From: Fen-1359 sp963710355
GTDB lineage: Bacteria > Planctomycetota > Phycisphaerae > Sedimentisphaerales > Anaerobacaceae
Reading direction: 5' to 3'
Length of the DNA: 64,000 nucleotides
Assembly (NCBI GenBank): GCA_963710355.1
Contig: CAVPZU010000003.1
Location: 1,104,203-1,168,202 of the forward strand
The position numbers and the translations under genes are program-made. Position 1 is the stretch's first letter. The number at the start of each line of letters is the position of its first letter. The notes beneath the pieces are model-generated. The model did not search any database, was not told where the DNA came from, and worked only from the letters and a program-made list of their open reading frames with translations. Shown piece after piece: positions 26,755 to 36,547 of this stretch.

Positions 26755-27670
26755 ATGGCCAGGACAGAATTAAAAAAGAGAATTGGAGAAGGCCTGTTCC
26801 TTTTAGATGGGGCGATGGGTACGCAACTGATGCAGCAGGGGATTAAGCCGGGAAGCGGTCTTATTCTGGCTAATCTCGAACACGCTCACGCAGTTTCCGA
26901 AATTCACAGGGCATATTTTGAAGCGGGCAGCGATGCCTGTTTAACAAATACGTTCAGTGCGAATCGGTTACGCCCTCAAACGGTACAACCTTGCCGAAAG
27001 ATGTGTCGAGATAAACCACGCCGCCGCACTGCTTGCGCAAAAAGCCGCCGGCGACAGCAAATATGTCCTCGGTAATCTCGGGCCTACGGGCGATTTCTTG
27101 GAGCCGATAGGCCTGTTAAAGCCTGCCGATGTCAAAGCCGTCTATATCGAACAGGCCCAGGCCCTTATGGCCGGCGGCATTGACGGCTTTATCATTGAGA
27201 CTATGACAGCCGCCGAAGAACTGACGGCGGCAATTGAGGCGGTCAAATCGGTCTGCGGCGAACTGCCGGTCTTTGCCTCAATGTCCTTCGACCCCGCCGG
27301 TAAGGCCTTTCGCACTTCGATGGGCGTGGATGTTGAAACGGCGGTTTCAAAAATGGTTGAAGCAGGGGCAGATTGCATAGGTTTCAACTGCGGCACCATA
27401 CCGGTAGGCGATTATGAGAGATTGGCGAGAGAATTTGCCGCCTTTGCACGGGCTATCGGCGATAACAGGCCGGTCTATGCCGAGCCTAATGCCGGAAAAC
27501 CCGAATTGCAGGGGTGCGGGGTTGTCTATGGATTGCTGCCGGAGGATTTTGCCGCTATGATGCTCGATGTTTACCGGGCAGGTGTGCGTATCATCGGAGG
27601 CTGCTGCGGCACCACCCCCGACCATATAAGGGCCGTCGCACAGCTCTTAAAAAAACAAAAACGTCATTAA
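26755..27670 (+). CDS. Homocysteine S-methyltransferase domain protein, frame-broken
   Basis: Zinc-dependent methyltransferase resembling the N-terminal domain of methionine synthase (MetH) or BHMT. The first part (FLLDGAMGTQLMQQGI and CLTNTFSANR) is in one frame. One extra base near 26966 shifts the rest, which resumes YALKRYNLAERCVEIN. The zinc ligands are in GFNCG and GGCCGTTPDHI. Joined it is about 305 residues, so it has only the methyltransferase domain and lacks folate and cobalamin domains. It may act with separate partner proteins. Confidence 0.82.
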
Positions 27671-27693
27671 GAAACTCTAACAAAAAGACAGCC

Positions 27694-27717
27694 ACAGAGG
27701 ACACAGAGGACACAGAG
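27694..27717. repeat. Short tandem repeat ACAGAGGAC
   Basis: A 9-base unit is repeated about 2.7 times just after the methyltransferase gene. A related ACAGAGGACAG/ACAGAGAACAG run occurs before gyrA (29873-29898). Confidence 0.5.
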
Positions 27718-27744
27718 TTTTCGCTGACAATTAACAATGCAGTC

Positions 27745-28512
27745 TCATTTAGGCCACAGAATTTTACCGATAAAACCGATAAATGCTTTAATCGGTCCCC
27801 ACTCTAAAATTGTAATCAGTGACGCAAAAAGGCAAATAAGTATGTAAATCCAATAAGGTATTCTCCTAAAGATGCCTTTCTTTTTTTCCGCAGTTACCGG
27901 GTGCTTGTGAATTGATGCGTAGTCTCCTGTCTGTACAGTTTCGGCTTGAACATCTCCCAATACACCCTTAAAGTTCTTTATGATAATTTTAGCAGGAGCA
28001 GCATTTCGCTCTGTTTCTGCTGGTTTTAAGCTGGCAAGGTCAGTTACCTTTATGCCCTGAATCATTTCATCTTTGCATTTATCGAGAAACTTTACCATTT
28101 CAGCAATTTCGTCGGTTACGTCCTTACGTCCCACGATTTTCGGGTTACCTTTACCTCTAATACCCCAGTCTATTTCTGCCATATAGCGGTATATCGGGCC
28201 AATCAAATAGCCTTCTAAAAGCATAGCAGTTTCTCTAATATATGGTTCTTCTGGCTTCAATCCTCTGGCGCGACAGGTTTCAAGGGTTTCGTCCAAAGTT
28301 TTCACAATCGCATCTTTCAAAAACGGAACGATAAAACTAAAAAACACTAACGCCGGAGATTGCCCATACAGACAACCTGATATATGGATAGTTTTTCCGT
28401 AAAAGTCGGGTACATTGACACCACGAGAATTAAACCATATCCACGGCGTCAATTTGTCTTGCTTGAGGGTCTCGCATAATTTGACTATCTTCTGCCTTGT
28501 AACGAGAAGCAA
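27745..28512 (-). CDS. Hypothetical protein with C-terminal membrane anchor
   Basis: At least 255 residues; not recognised. A single hydrophobic segment near the C-terminus (YWIYILICLFASLITILEW) would anchor a soluble N-terminal domain. The start is unclear. A TTG at 28512 is the first codon of the open frame, but in-frame coding (FNENGPLLLVTRQK) continues upstream. A GTG at 28551, with GGCAGG before it, would join if one base were missing near 28534. On the same strand, 186 bases upstream, lies a small 82-residue gene. Confidence 0.5.
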   Translation of the reverse strand: MLLVTRQKIVKLCETLKQDKLTPWIWFNSRGVNVPDFYGKTIHISGCLYGQSPALVFFSFIVPFLKDAIVKTLDETLETCRARGLKPEEPYIRETAMLLEGYLIGPIYRYMAEIDWGIRGKGNPKIVGRKDVTDEIAEMVKFLDKCKDEMIQGIKVTDLASLKPAETERNAAPAKIIIKNFKGVLGDVQAETVQTGDYASIHKHPVTAEKKKGIFRRIPYWIYILICLFASLITILEWGPIKAFIGFIGKILWPK

Positions 28513-28698
28513 TGGGCCATTTTCATTAAAAAGGATTGCGCTTATTTTTCACCTGCCTTTTTTATTTTAAACACATAGTTAAAATAATACTGATGCAAGC
28601 CACTATTGCAGCAACCGCTGCAAAAAAACAAGACCACTTTGCAGAGATACAAGCATTTAGCATCATTTTCGTTTGCAAGGTATTGCGGATATTGTTTG

Positions 28699-28947
28699 TT
28701 AGTTCCCCAATATAGACTCCACGTTAGCTACGGCAGTTCGTACGTCCACAGTTCTTATATTAGCGGCCAGTATATTAGCACTCAACAAAGGGGCTCCGAC
28801 ATTTGCAGCCAAAGTCTCAAACTGAGGACGCAACTTTTCTACGTTGGAAAGTCTTTGTATCCCGTCTGCAACTGTTCTCGATTCATATACAGCCTTTAAA
28901 AGCTCGGTCAACTTTTGTTCATATTTCTCAATTTCTTTAATTTTCAT
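28699..28947 (-). CDS. Small hypothetical protein
   Basis: 82 residues from ATG 28947, preceded by AGGTG at good spacing (GTG 28956 is an alternative). The N-terminal half is charged and probably coiled coil (EIEKYEQKLTELLKAVYE). The C-terminal half repeats an A-x-N-[IV] pattern (NILAANIRTVDVRTAVANV). The function is unknown. It is upstream of the anchored protein on the same strand and may form a pair with it. Confidence 0.45.
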   Translation of the reverse strand: MKIKEIEKYEQKLTELLKAVYESRTVADGIQRLSNVEKLRPQFETLAANVGAPLLSANILAANIRTVDVRTAVANVESILGN

Positions 28948-29128
28948 ATTTTTCACCTGTTTTTTCTTCGTCCCAATTTTTACCTGATAGTCTTATATTA
29001 ACGCGAACTGGTTGAAAGAGCAACATTTTGCCTTGTTTTTCCTTTGCTTATTTGAGCAGAAACGGATACCATTTCTCTGAATCAATTTCGGGCGAAATTT
29101 TAAAGGGCGGAGTATGGAAAGTTGACAC

Positions 29129-29578
29129 ATGGATGAACAAACAGAACAGATAAACTCTGAATCAGATCTTCGCGGTTTTCATTGGCTTATTGCCACACCA
29201 TTGACTATCTGGTGCTTGTTATGGTTAGCAGTGAACGGGTACAATTATATTTATTTGACTTGGCACCTTTTTTCCGAGCTGAAATGGTACTCCTTCGCTC
29301 TGCTGTTAAGTCCGTGCTTTTATTTTTGGCTTGGTCTGTTTTCGTCTTCGGCGTGGGCACCGCTCAATATGCTTTGGATGATTTGGGTAAAGTATGACAA
29401 GGACAAGGATGTGAGTAAGACGAAGGTAGCGCTAATGGTAATCTTCATTCCAGTGCTGCTTGGGTTAGCTCTCCAATACATTGGCCCTTATTTTTATCCA
29501 GTTACATTGGGTGGCGAGTCTGGGACAAATGTTTTAATACGATTAATTCCAATCCTTGGTGGAAGAGGTTACAATTAA
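29129..29578 (+). CDS. Hypothetical membrane protein
   Basis: 149 residues with three or four hydrophobic segments (about 20-40, 52-75 and 103-122). Aromatic residues are abundant. No ribosome-binding site stands out and no family is recognised. It lies in the same accessory stretch as the two minus-strand unknowns. Confidence 0.45.
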   Translation: MDEQTEQINSESDLRGFHWLIATPLTIWCLLWLAVNGYNYIYLTWHLFSELKWYSFALLLSPCFYFWLGLFSSSAWAPLNMLWMIWVKYDKDKDVSKTKVALMVIFIPVLLGLALQYIGPYFYPVTLGGESGTNVLIRLIPILGGRGYN

Positions 29579-29581
29579 CCA

Positions 29582-29680
29582 GTTATTCATCGAGAAGATA
29601 CGCCTAAAACCGCCCTGCAACTAACAGCTGCCACGCTTTTGTTGCTCGGCCTCGGTGCGGTGATAGCAGTCAGAAGACGG
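29582..29680 (+). pseudogene. Remnant of a PEP-CTERM-like sorting tail
   Basis: Encodes TPKTALQLTAATLLLLGLGAV in part, then IAVRRRK. This is a hydrophobic helix followed by basic residues, the C-terminal layout of PEP-CTERM proteins, although the P-E-P tripeptide is not intact. It begins right after the stop of the previous membrane protein, in the same frame. The rest of the 320-base gap before gyrA holds TCCAACATCCAAC-type short repeats and no gene. Confidence 0.4.
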
Positions 29681-29898
29681 AAGATGAATATCCAACATCC
29701 AACACACAATGTCCAACTTCCAATATTCAATTTCCAACAATCGGATTTAAATGGTTTCAAATATGACGGCGAGGGGCTAATCGTGATTGACTTTTTGACA
29801 GGTTGCGGTTAATGTATTGACTGCTGAAATGATGTTTTTAAATTGAGCGTTAAGACGGTGAAAAAAACAGATTACAGAGGACAGATAACAGAGAACAG

Positions 29899-32472
29899 AT
29901 GAAAGAACAGAAGCCGATACAGGAACGGATTGAGGGTGTGCATATCCTCGACGAGCTCAAGAATTCGTATATGAATTATGCGATGAGCGTTATTGTCTCG
30001 CGGGCATTGCCCGATGTCCGCGATGGCCTCAAGCCCTCGCAGAGGCGAATCCTCGTGGCGATGAACGATTTGAGTCTCGGGCCTCGAAGCAAGCACCGAA
30101 AATGCGCAAAAATCGTCGGCGATACCGGCGGCAACTACCATCCCCACGGCGACCAGGCAACCTACGGCACGCTCGTGCGGCTTGGCCAGGATTGGAGTAT
30201 GCGATACACGCTGGTTGACCCGCAGGGCAATTTCGGCAGCATTGATGACGACCCGCCGGCGGCGATGAGATATACCGAGGCGCGAATGACGGCGGCAGCA
30301 ACGGATATGCTCGAAGACCTCAAAAGCGATACGGTCGATTTTGTGCCGAACTACGATGAGACCCGCACAGAGCCGACAGTCCTGCCGGCAAAATTTCCGA
30401 ACCTGCTTGTCAACGGCAGCACCGGCATAGCCGTCGGTATGGCGACAAATATTCCGCCTCACAATATCGGCGAGGTCTGCGATGCACTGCTTCTCGTTAT
30501 AAACGACCCGGATTGCGGGTTTAAGGATATTATGAAGGTGCTGCCAGCGCCGGATTTTCCGACAGGGGCAAACATCTGCGGCAGAAAGGGCATTGTTGAG
30601 GCATACACCACCGGCAGGGGGCATCTGACCGTTCGTGCACAGGCAGACATCGAGACCAGCAAGCGAGGCAAGGATATAATCGTAATTACGGAAATTCCGT
30701 ATATGGTTGTCAAAAGCGCAATCGTTGCAAAGATTGCCGAATGCGTTCATAACGACCAGATTGCAGAGATTTCCGATGTGCGCGATGAATCGGACCGCCA
30801 CGGCCTGCGGGTTGTGGTAGAGCTGAAGAAGGATGCGGACCCGCAGGTTGCACTCAATAAACTCTACAGTTTCACGTCCCTCGAATCGACTTATGCCATC
30901 GCCAATATCGCTCTTGTCAACAACAGGCCCGAAACGCTCAATATCAAGCAGATGCTGCAGTTGTTCGTTGAGCATCGCAAAGTTGTTATCCGCAGGCGCA
31001 GCATTTTTCTGCTCGGCAAATGCCGCAGCAGGGCGCATATCCTCGAAGGCCTGATTCTGGCGGTAAGCGACATCGATGATATTATCGAGATAATCAAAAA
31101 GTCGCCCGATGCCCCGACTGCAAGAATAAATTTAATGAAAAAGCCGCTCAAACTCGAAGAGACGGCGACCCTCAAGAAGATTTTGCCGGCCCAGTTTGTT
31201 AAGGAAAAAAGCAAAAACGAGCAGTTTCTTTCCGAGCCGCAGGCAGATGCGATTTTGACTATGCAATTGCAGAGGCTCACCGGCCTTGAAATGGAAAAGC
31301 TCGCAAAGGAATATGCTGACCTGACCGAGGAGATTGAAGGATATGAGGCGATGCTGGCCGACCAGAAGATTCTGATGGATGTTATCCGCGAGGACATTTA
31401 CGAGATAAAAGAAAAATATAGCGACAAAAGACGGACAAAGATTATCGGCAGCGTTGAAAATATTGACTTTGAGGACCTCATTGCCGATGAGGATGTGGTT
31501 GTGACGGTCAGCAGCGACGGCTACATCAAGAGGATGCCGATTGATACCTACCGAAAACAGGGCCGAGGCGGAATGGGCGTTATCGGCTCGGATATTAAAG
31601 AGGGTGACTTTATCAAGCATCTGTTTGCAGCCTCCACACACGATTACCTTCTGATTTTTACCAACCGCGGCAGGTGCTACTGGCTCAAGGTCTATGATGT
31701 CCCGAGCCTGTCACGGCAGAGCAGGGGAAGGAGTATCGCAAATCTCCTCAATTTGGGCGACCAGCAGATTGCATCAATCATCAACGTGCCGAATTTCGAG
31801 GACGAAAATTGTCAGCTTATTATGGCGACCAAAAACGGGCTGGTCAAAAAGACCAATCTGGCTGCCTACAGCAATCCACGCACCACCGGCGTTATTGCAA
31901 TAAATCTCGACCCCGATGATTCGGTTATCGGCGTGGTTCTGACAGGCGGAAAAGACCATATTGTGCTGGGAACTCGCAGTGGAATGGCGATACGGTTTGA
32001 CGAAAAACAGGTGCGCTCGATGGGCAGGGCCGCGCGAGGCGTGATTGGGATTCGCCTGCGACAGAAAGATTGTGTAGTCGGAATGGTGGTTGTTGAGGAA
32101 AAGGCCGCTCTGCTTACGGTCTGCGAGAACGGCTACGGCAAGCGGACGGGCTTTGAAAATTACCGTTCGCAGTCGAGAGGCGGCGTAGGCCTTATTAACA
32201 TAAAAACGAGCGACCGAAACGGAAAGGTCGTCGCACTAAAGGCCGTCCAGCACTCCGACGAGTTGATGCTTATTACCGCCAACGGAATTGTAATGCGAAC
32301 AGGTCTCGACGAGATACGTTCAATCGGCAGAAATACACAGGGTGTCCGATTGATAAAACTCAAGGACGGCGATAAATTGGTGGCTGCGGAAAAAATCGCC
32401 AAGGAGAACAACGAAGACGCAGCCGGCAGCGCAGCAGATAATAAAGAACCAAAGTCTAAGGATGATGAATAG
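29899..32472 (+). CDS. gyrA: DNA gyrase subunit A
   Basis: Cuts and religates DNA to introduce negative supercoils. The 857-residue protein has the winged-helix core with the catalytic Tyr in MRYTEARM near residue 123. The quinolone-determining segment reads GNYHPHGDQATYGTLVR. E. coli has Ser83 and Asp87 in this segment; here the residues are Gln and Gly. The C-terminal beta-pinwheel is present, but the GyrA box is QGRGGMG, short of the consensus QRRGGKG. A 25-residue acidic tail follows. gyrB is not in the window. holA overlaps the end. Confidence 0.95.
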   Translation: MKEQKPIQERIEGVHILDELKNSYMNYAMSVIVSRALPDVRDGLKPSQRRILVAMNDLSLGPRSKHRKCAKIVGDTGGNYHPHGDQATYGTLVRLGQDWSMRYTLVDPQGNFGSIDDDPPAAMRYTEARMTAAATDMLEDLKSDTVDFVPNYDETRTEPTVLPAKFPNLLVNGSTGIAVGMATNIPPHNIGEVCDALLLVINDPDCGFKDIMKVLPAPDFPTGANICGRKGIVEAYTTGRGHLTVRAQADIETSKRGKDIIVITEIPYMVVKSAIVAKIAECVHNDQIAEISDVRDESDRHGLRVVVELKKDADPQVALNKLYSFTSLESTYAIANIALVNNRPETLNIKQMLQLFVEHRKVVIRRRSIFLLGKCRSRAHILEGLILAVSDIDDIIEIIKKSPDAPTARINLMKKPLKLEETATLKKILPAQFVKEKSKNEQFLSEPQADAILTMQLQRLTGLEMEKLAKEYADLTEEIEGYEAMLADQKILMDVIREDIYEIKEKYSDKRRTKIIGSVENIDFEDLIADEDVVVTVSSDGYIKRMPIDTYRKQGRGGMGVIGSDIKEGDFIKHLFAASTHDYLLIFTNRGRCYWLKVYDVPSLSRQSRGRSIANLLNLGDQQIASIINVPNFEDENCQLIMATKNGLVKKTNLAAYSNPRTTGVIAINLDPDDSVIGVVLTGGKDHIVLGTRSGMAIRFDEKQVRSMGRAARGVIGIRLRQKDCVVGMVVVEEKAALLTVCENGYGKRTGFENYRSQSRGGVGLINIKTSDRNGKVVALKAVQHSDELMLITANGIVMRTGLDEIRSIGRNTQGVRLIKLKDGDKLVAAEKIAKENNEDAAGSAADNKEPKSKDDE

Positions 32473-33465
32473 TCCTGCGAACAAGAGAATGAGCGGTTTT
32501 CCAATTTATATCATCGAAGGTGAGGAAAAAAGCCTTGTTGACGATGAAGTTGATAATATCATAACAGAGCTTCTCGAGCCGCCCAGAGGGATTTGGGGCT
32601 TTTAAAAATACAGGGCAGAGACGCCGTTATCGGTGATTGTTTGGATGAGTTGCAAACCCTGCCGTTTCTTGCGACCAGAAGGGTTGTTGTCGTAAAAGAT
32701 GCCGACAAATTCATTTCCGAAAATCGCCAATTGCTCGAAGACTATTTTGATAATCCATCGCCTACAGGCGTTTTGATAATGACTGTCAACAACAAATTGG
32801 GTGAAAAGACAAACCTTGCAAAAAAATTGGCCAAATGCGGCAGACTAATAAGCACGGCATCGCCTAACCGCTGGACCCTGCCGCCTTATCTTATCAGGTA
32901 TGCCGAACAGACCCACAGCAAAAAACTCGGTCGCCAAGCTGCAGAACTTGTTGTCGAACTTGCCGGCGAAGACCTCGGTAGGCTTTATCGTGAGGTTGAT
33001 AAGCTCTCTGCCTTTACAGGGTCAGAAAAGGAAATAACTATTGAGAATATCCAGGCCCTTACCGGCCACAATCGCCTGTTCGATGCCTTTGAGGTATTTG
33101 ACGAGGCCCTTGCCGGCAGGCCGGCAAAAGCGACACAATTATTCAGGGATATGCTCGCCAAGGATAAAGACGCTGAATATAGGGTTGTCGGTGCGTTTGT
33201 TTATCAGGTCCGCAGAATGTTTGATGCCAAGGTCCTGCTCAATAAGGGAACAGATTTGAAGGAAATTTCTGACAGGTTAAGAATTTTCGGCGACAGACAG
33301 ACTTTCTTCGCTCGGCTCAGAAAAATGGATTTAGTACAGATAGGGTCATTGCTGGAACTGCTTGGCCTGATTGATTACCAGGTCAAGACTGGCCAGGCCA
33401 CTATCGAAGTTGAGATGGAAAAATTCATCCTGAAACTGGCAAATGAATCGGGAAATATTGAATGA
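32465..33465 (+). CDS. holA: DNA polymerase III subunit delta, frame-broken
   Basis: Clamp-loader subunit that opens the sliding clamp. Candidate starts are ATG 32465 (overlapping gyrA) and ATG 32489 (MSGFPIYIIEGEEKSLVDDE). The first frame runs into a stop after about 40 residues. The protein resumes near 32585 in the next frame with RDLGLLKIQGRDAV, then LPFLATRRVVVVKDAD and LAGEDLGRLYREVDKLSAF. The C-terminal AAA-like and collar domains follow. One base missing near 32582 would restore a protein of about 333 residues, normal for the family. Confidence 0.82.
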
Positions 33466-33486
33466 CGAAGTTTAACATATACGACC

Positions 33487-33741
33487 CTAAATACAGTAAC
33501 CACAAAATTTTCGAGGCTGCTTAAAAAGTCAGGTCTTGATGTTCCCAAAGGGACGGGTTTCTATACACTGCGAAGAACTGCTGCCACAATCGCAGCAAGG
33601 TCAGGCGATCCGTTTGCTGTCCAAAGGCTTCTTGGCCATGCAGATTTACAAATGGCAACAAGGTATGTACAGGATGTTTCAGAACAAACCGATAGAGTGA
33701 TTGAAAATAGCAGGATGTATGCCCGTAAGATTAACAGGTAG
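33487..33741 (+). pseudogene. Integrase C-terminal fragment
   Basis: About 84 codons nearly identical to the last part of the integrase at 46726-47866: LLKKSGLDVPKGTGFY, then LRRTAATIAARSGDPFAVQ and LLGHADLQMATRYV. No start or catalytic N-terminal part is present. It begins 21 bases after holA and ends with a TAG. It is the left member of a direct repeat about 14.1 kb from the full gene. Confidence 0.85.
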
Positions 33742-33774
33742 TGTAAATCAAAATCTCTGTAGTTATCCATAATG

Positions 33775-33897
33775 TGGCAACAATATAACGTCCGGAATTG
33801 GGAGCATAGCCGCTCAATACCCGCTATTTGTTATTTACCAAGGATAATTGAGTTTTTGGAATATGACTCTTTGGAATCCGGCAAAAAAACCGATTAA
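33775..33897 (+). pseudogene. HTH-domain remnant, left copy
   Basis: The frame reads QQYNVRNWEHSRSIPAICYL and then PRIIEFLEYDSLESGKKTD before a stop. This resembles the second half of a helix-turn-helix domain whose typical form is V..WE.GR..P..R.LP.IIEFLGYDP. No start is visible. A related remnant is at 47882-48001. Confidence 0.5.
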
Positions 33898-34053
33898 TGC
33901 ACAAATTCGGAACCGGATTCATACCCTTTTTGCCATATCATTCCTGAAGACGACAAAACACTTGCAAAAGTATATTCCGCCGTTAGAATAATGGGCTTTA
34001 AGTTTTGCACGGATGTAACGACTTATTATTTTAGTATTCGAAAGGAGAAAAGT

Positions 34054-36472
34054 GTGGAAACGCGGGTTAAAAACAGCGTATTAATGCCAATGTGGACGGT
34101 TTTGGCTGGGGCAGTTATCCTGTTGTTCGGTGCGCCGACGGTGCTGGCCGGTGAAGCGGAGTTGGTTTTGCCCGACCTCAAATCAGTGAAGTTTTTAGGG
34201 GACAAAATTGACGGATGGTCACTGCTGGTATGGGGTCTGGTAATATGTGCGTTTGGTATCGCCTTCGGCGTTGTGCAGTTCCGTCGGATAAAACAAATGG
34301 AGGTGCACAAGGCGATGCTCGATATCTCCGAGCTTATCTACAGCACCTGCAAGACGTACCTGTTCACACAGGGCAAATTCATTCTTATCCTCTGGGCGCT
34401 TGTGGCCATCATCATCGCAGTATATTTCCACGGGCTTCAAAAGATGGAGAACGCCAAGGTGGCGATTATCTTGATTTGCAGTTTGGTTGGTATCGCGGGC
34501 AGCTACACGGTGGCGTGGTTCGGGATGAGAATCAACACGTTTGCCAACTCTCGCTCTGCGTTTAGCAGCTTGAAAGGCAAACCTTTCCCTGTTTACTCGA
34601 TTCCTCTTCAGTCGGGTATGAGCATCGGCATGCTGCTCATCAGTATCGAGCTGTTCGTAATGCTGTGCATCCTTCTATTCATCAATCCCAAATATGCCGG
34701 TCCTTGCTTTATCGGTTTTGCCATCGGCGAGTCCTTGGGGGCATCGGTGCTGAGAATCGCCGGCGGTATCTTCACCAAGATAGCCGACATCGGCTCCGAT
34801 TTGATGAAGATTGTGTTCAATATCAAAGAAGACGACGCCCGCAATCCGGGCGTCATAGCCGATTGCACGGGCGACAACGCCGGCGACTCCGTCGGGCCGA
34901 CCGCGGACGGCTTTGAAACCTACGGCGTAACGGGAGTTGCGCTGATTTCGTTTATTTGCCTGGCGGTCAAAGAGCCGACCATCCAGGTCCAATTGCTCGT
35001 CTGGATTTTCGTGATGCGTCTGGTGATGATTATCACGAGCAGCGTATCCTACTGGCTCAACGCTGTCTGGGCAAAGGCCAGATTTGGAAACGCAGACAAG
35101 ATGGATTTCGAGAAGCCGCTTCTGTCGCTCGTATGGCTGACCTCGTTTGTCTCGATAGGACTGACCTACTTAGTGTCGTATATAATCATACCGAATCTCG
35201 GCGACGGGACTATGTGGTGGAAATTCGCCTCGATTATCACCTGCGGCACAATCGCCGGCGCCCTGATTCCTGAACTGGTCAATATGTTCACAGCCGTCAA
35301 ATCGGCATACGTGCAGAACATCGTGAACTCGGCGCAAAGGCGGCGCTCCATTGACCATTCTTGCAGGTTTTTGTGTCGGCAATTTCAGCGCCTACTGGAT
35401 GGGCCTGTGTATCCTGGGCTTGATGGCAATTGCCTACGGGGTAAGCACCGCCGGCTTAAGCGTAATGATGATTGCACCATCGGTGTTTGCGTTCGGCCTT
35501 GTGGCGTTCGGTTTTTTGAGTATGGGGCCGGTCACAATCGCGGTTGACTCCTTCGGTCCCGTGGCCGACAACGCGCAATCGATATATGAGCTTTCGCTGA
35601 TTGAAAGTATCCCGAACGTTAAAGAGCAAATCAAAAAGGAATTCGGATTCGAGCCGAATTTTGAAAAAGCCAAGGGTTATCTCGAAGAAGCCGACGGCGC
35701 AGGCAATACCTTCAAAGCGACCGCTAAACCGGTGCTGATTGGGACGGCCGTCGTAGGCGCAACCACGATGATATTCTCAATTATTATCATTCTAACCAAT
35801 CGCCTCCAGCCCGAGCTTCTGGCAAACCTGTCGATTCTGCACTCGCCGTTCCTGCTTGGTCTGATGGCTGGCGGCGCGGTTATCTACTGGTTCACGGCCG
35901 CATCGACACAGGCCGTCTCAACAGGCGCTTATCACGCCGTCAAATTCATCAAGGGCAATATTAAGCTCGAAGGCGCTACCAAGGCATCCAGCGAGGACAG
36001 CAGGAAAGTCGTCGAGATTTGCACCAAGTTTGCCCAGAAGGGTATGATTAACCTGTTCCTTGTGATATTCTTCAGCACCCTTGCGTTCGCCTGCCTTGAC
36101 CCCTATTTCTTCATCGGCTACTTGATTTCAATCGCCTTGTTTGGCCTCTACCAGGCAATCTTTATGGCCAACGCTGGCGGCGCATGGGATAACGCCAAGA
36201 AATATGTCGAAGTTAATCTCAGGGAAAAAGGAACCGAGCTGCACGCCGCCACAGTTGTCGGCGACACAGTCGGCGACCCGTTCAAAGATACATCCTCGGT
36301 GTCGATGAACCCAATCATCAAGTTCAGCACCCTGTTCGGCATCCTGGCCATCGAGCTTGCATTAGTGTTGTCAAGAAAGACCAACATCACGCTGGCCGTT
36401 GTCTTCTTTCTCATATCAGCGTTTTTCGTCGCCCGTTCATTCTACAGTATGAGGATTAAGGAAGAGGACTAA
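34054..36472 (+). CDS. hppA: Membrane-bound proton/sodium pyrophosphatase, divergent type, frame-broken
   Basis: Couples pyrophosphate hydrolysis to cation pumping. I chose GTG 34054 because AAAGGAGA lies 6 bases before it; the upstream ATG (33991) has no such site. About 16 hydrophobic segments are seen. Substrate-site signatures include EDDARNPGVIADCTGDNAGD and SFGPVADNAQS. The usual DVGADLVGKVE motif is changed to DIGSDLMKIVF. GNTFKATAK carries Lys where potassium-independent enzymes do. These changes fit a divergent clade of mPPases. The frame breaks at about 35338 (NSAQ/GGAPLTILAGF) and is otherwise open. A bidirectional terminator follows. Confidence 0.88.
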
Positions 36473-36512
36473 CGCGGCTGGATATCAAAACTTGTCAGCC
36501 ATAGGCGGATAT

Positions 36513-36547
36513 AAGGGGATTTGCGATTTAGCGAATCCCCTTTTTAT
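36513..36547. terminator. Bidirectional terminator between hppA and the hydrogenase operon
   Basis: AAGGGGATTTGC pairs with GCGAATCCCCTT (12 bp, one G-T wobble) across a GATTTA loop. T-rich sequence follows on the plus strand. It lies between the convergent ends of hppA and the maturation protease. Confidence 0.75.

Larger units (their letters stand above)
33487..33955 (+). repeat. Left direct repeat (integrase end plus HTH remnant)
   Basis: About 470 bases match 47590-48051 in the same orientation. Identity is about 90% by eye over the integrase part and lower over the rest. The shared section ends near TTTTTGCCATATC. Together the two copies bracket hppA, the hydrogenase operon and most of the integrase gene. 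Confidence 0.8.

Noticed and set aside
27694..27717. CRISPR-like array
   Set aside because: Only a 9-base tandem repeat with no spacers; no cas gene is present anywhere in the window.
29872..31038. Long minus-strand open frame (388 codons) opposite gyrA
   Set aside because: It is a shadow of gyrA: the plus-strand protein is a full DNA gyrase A, and the antisense frame has no ribosome-binding site or family motif.
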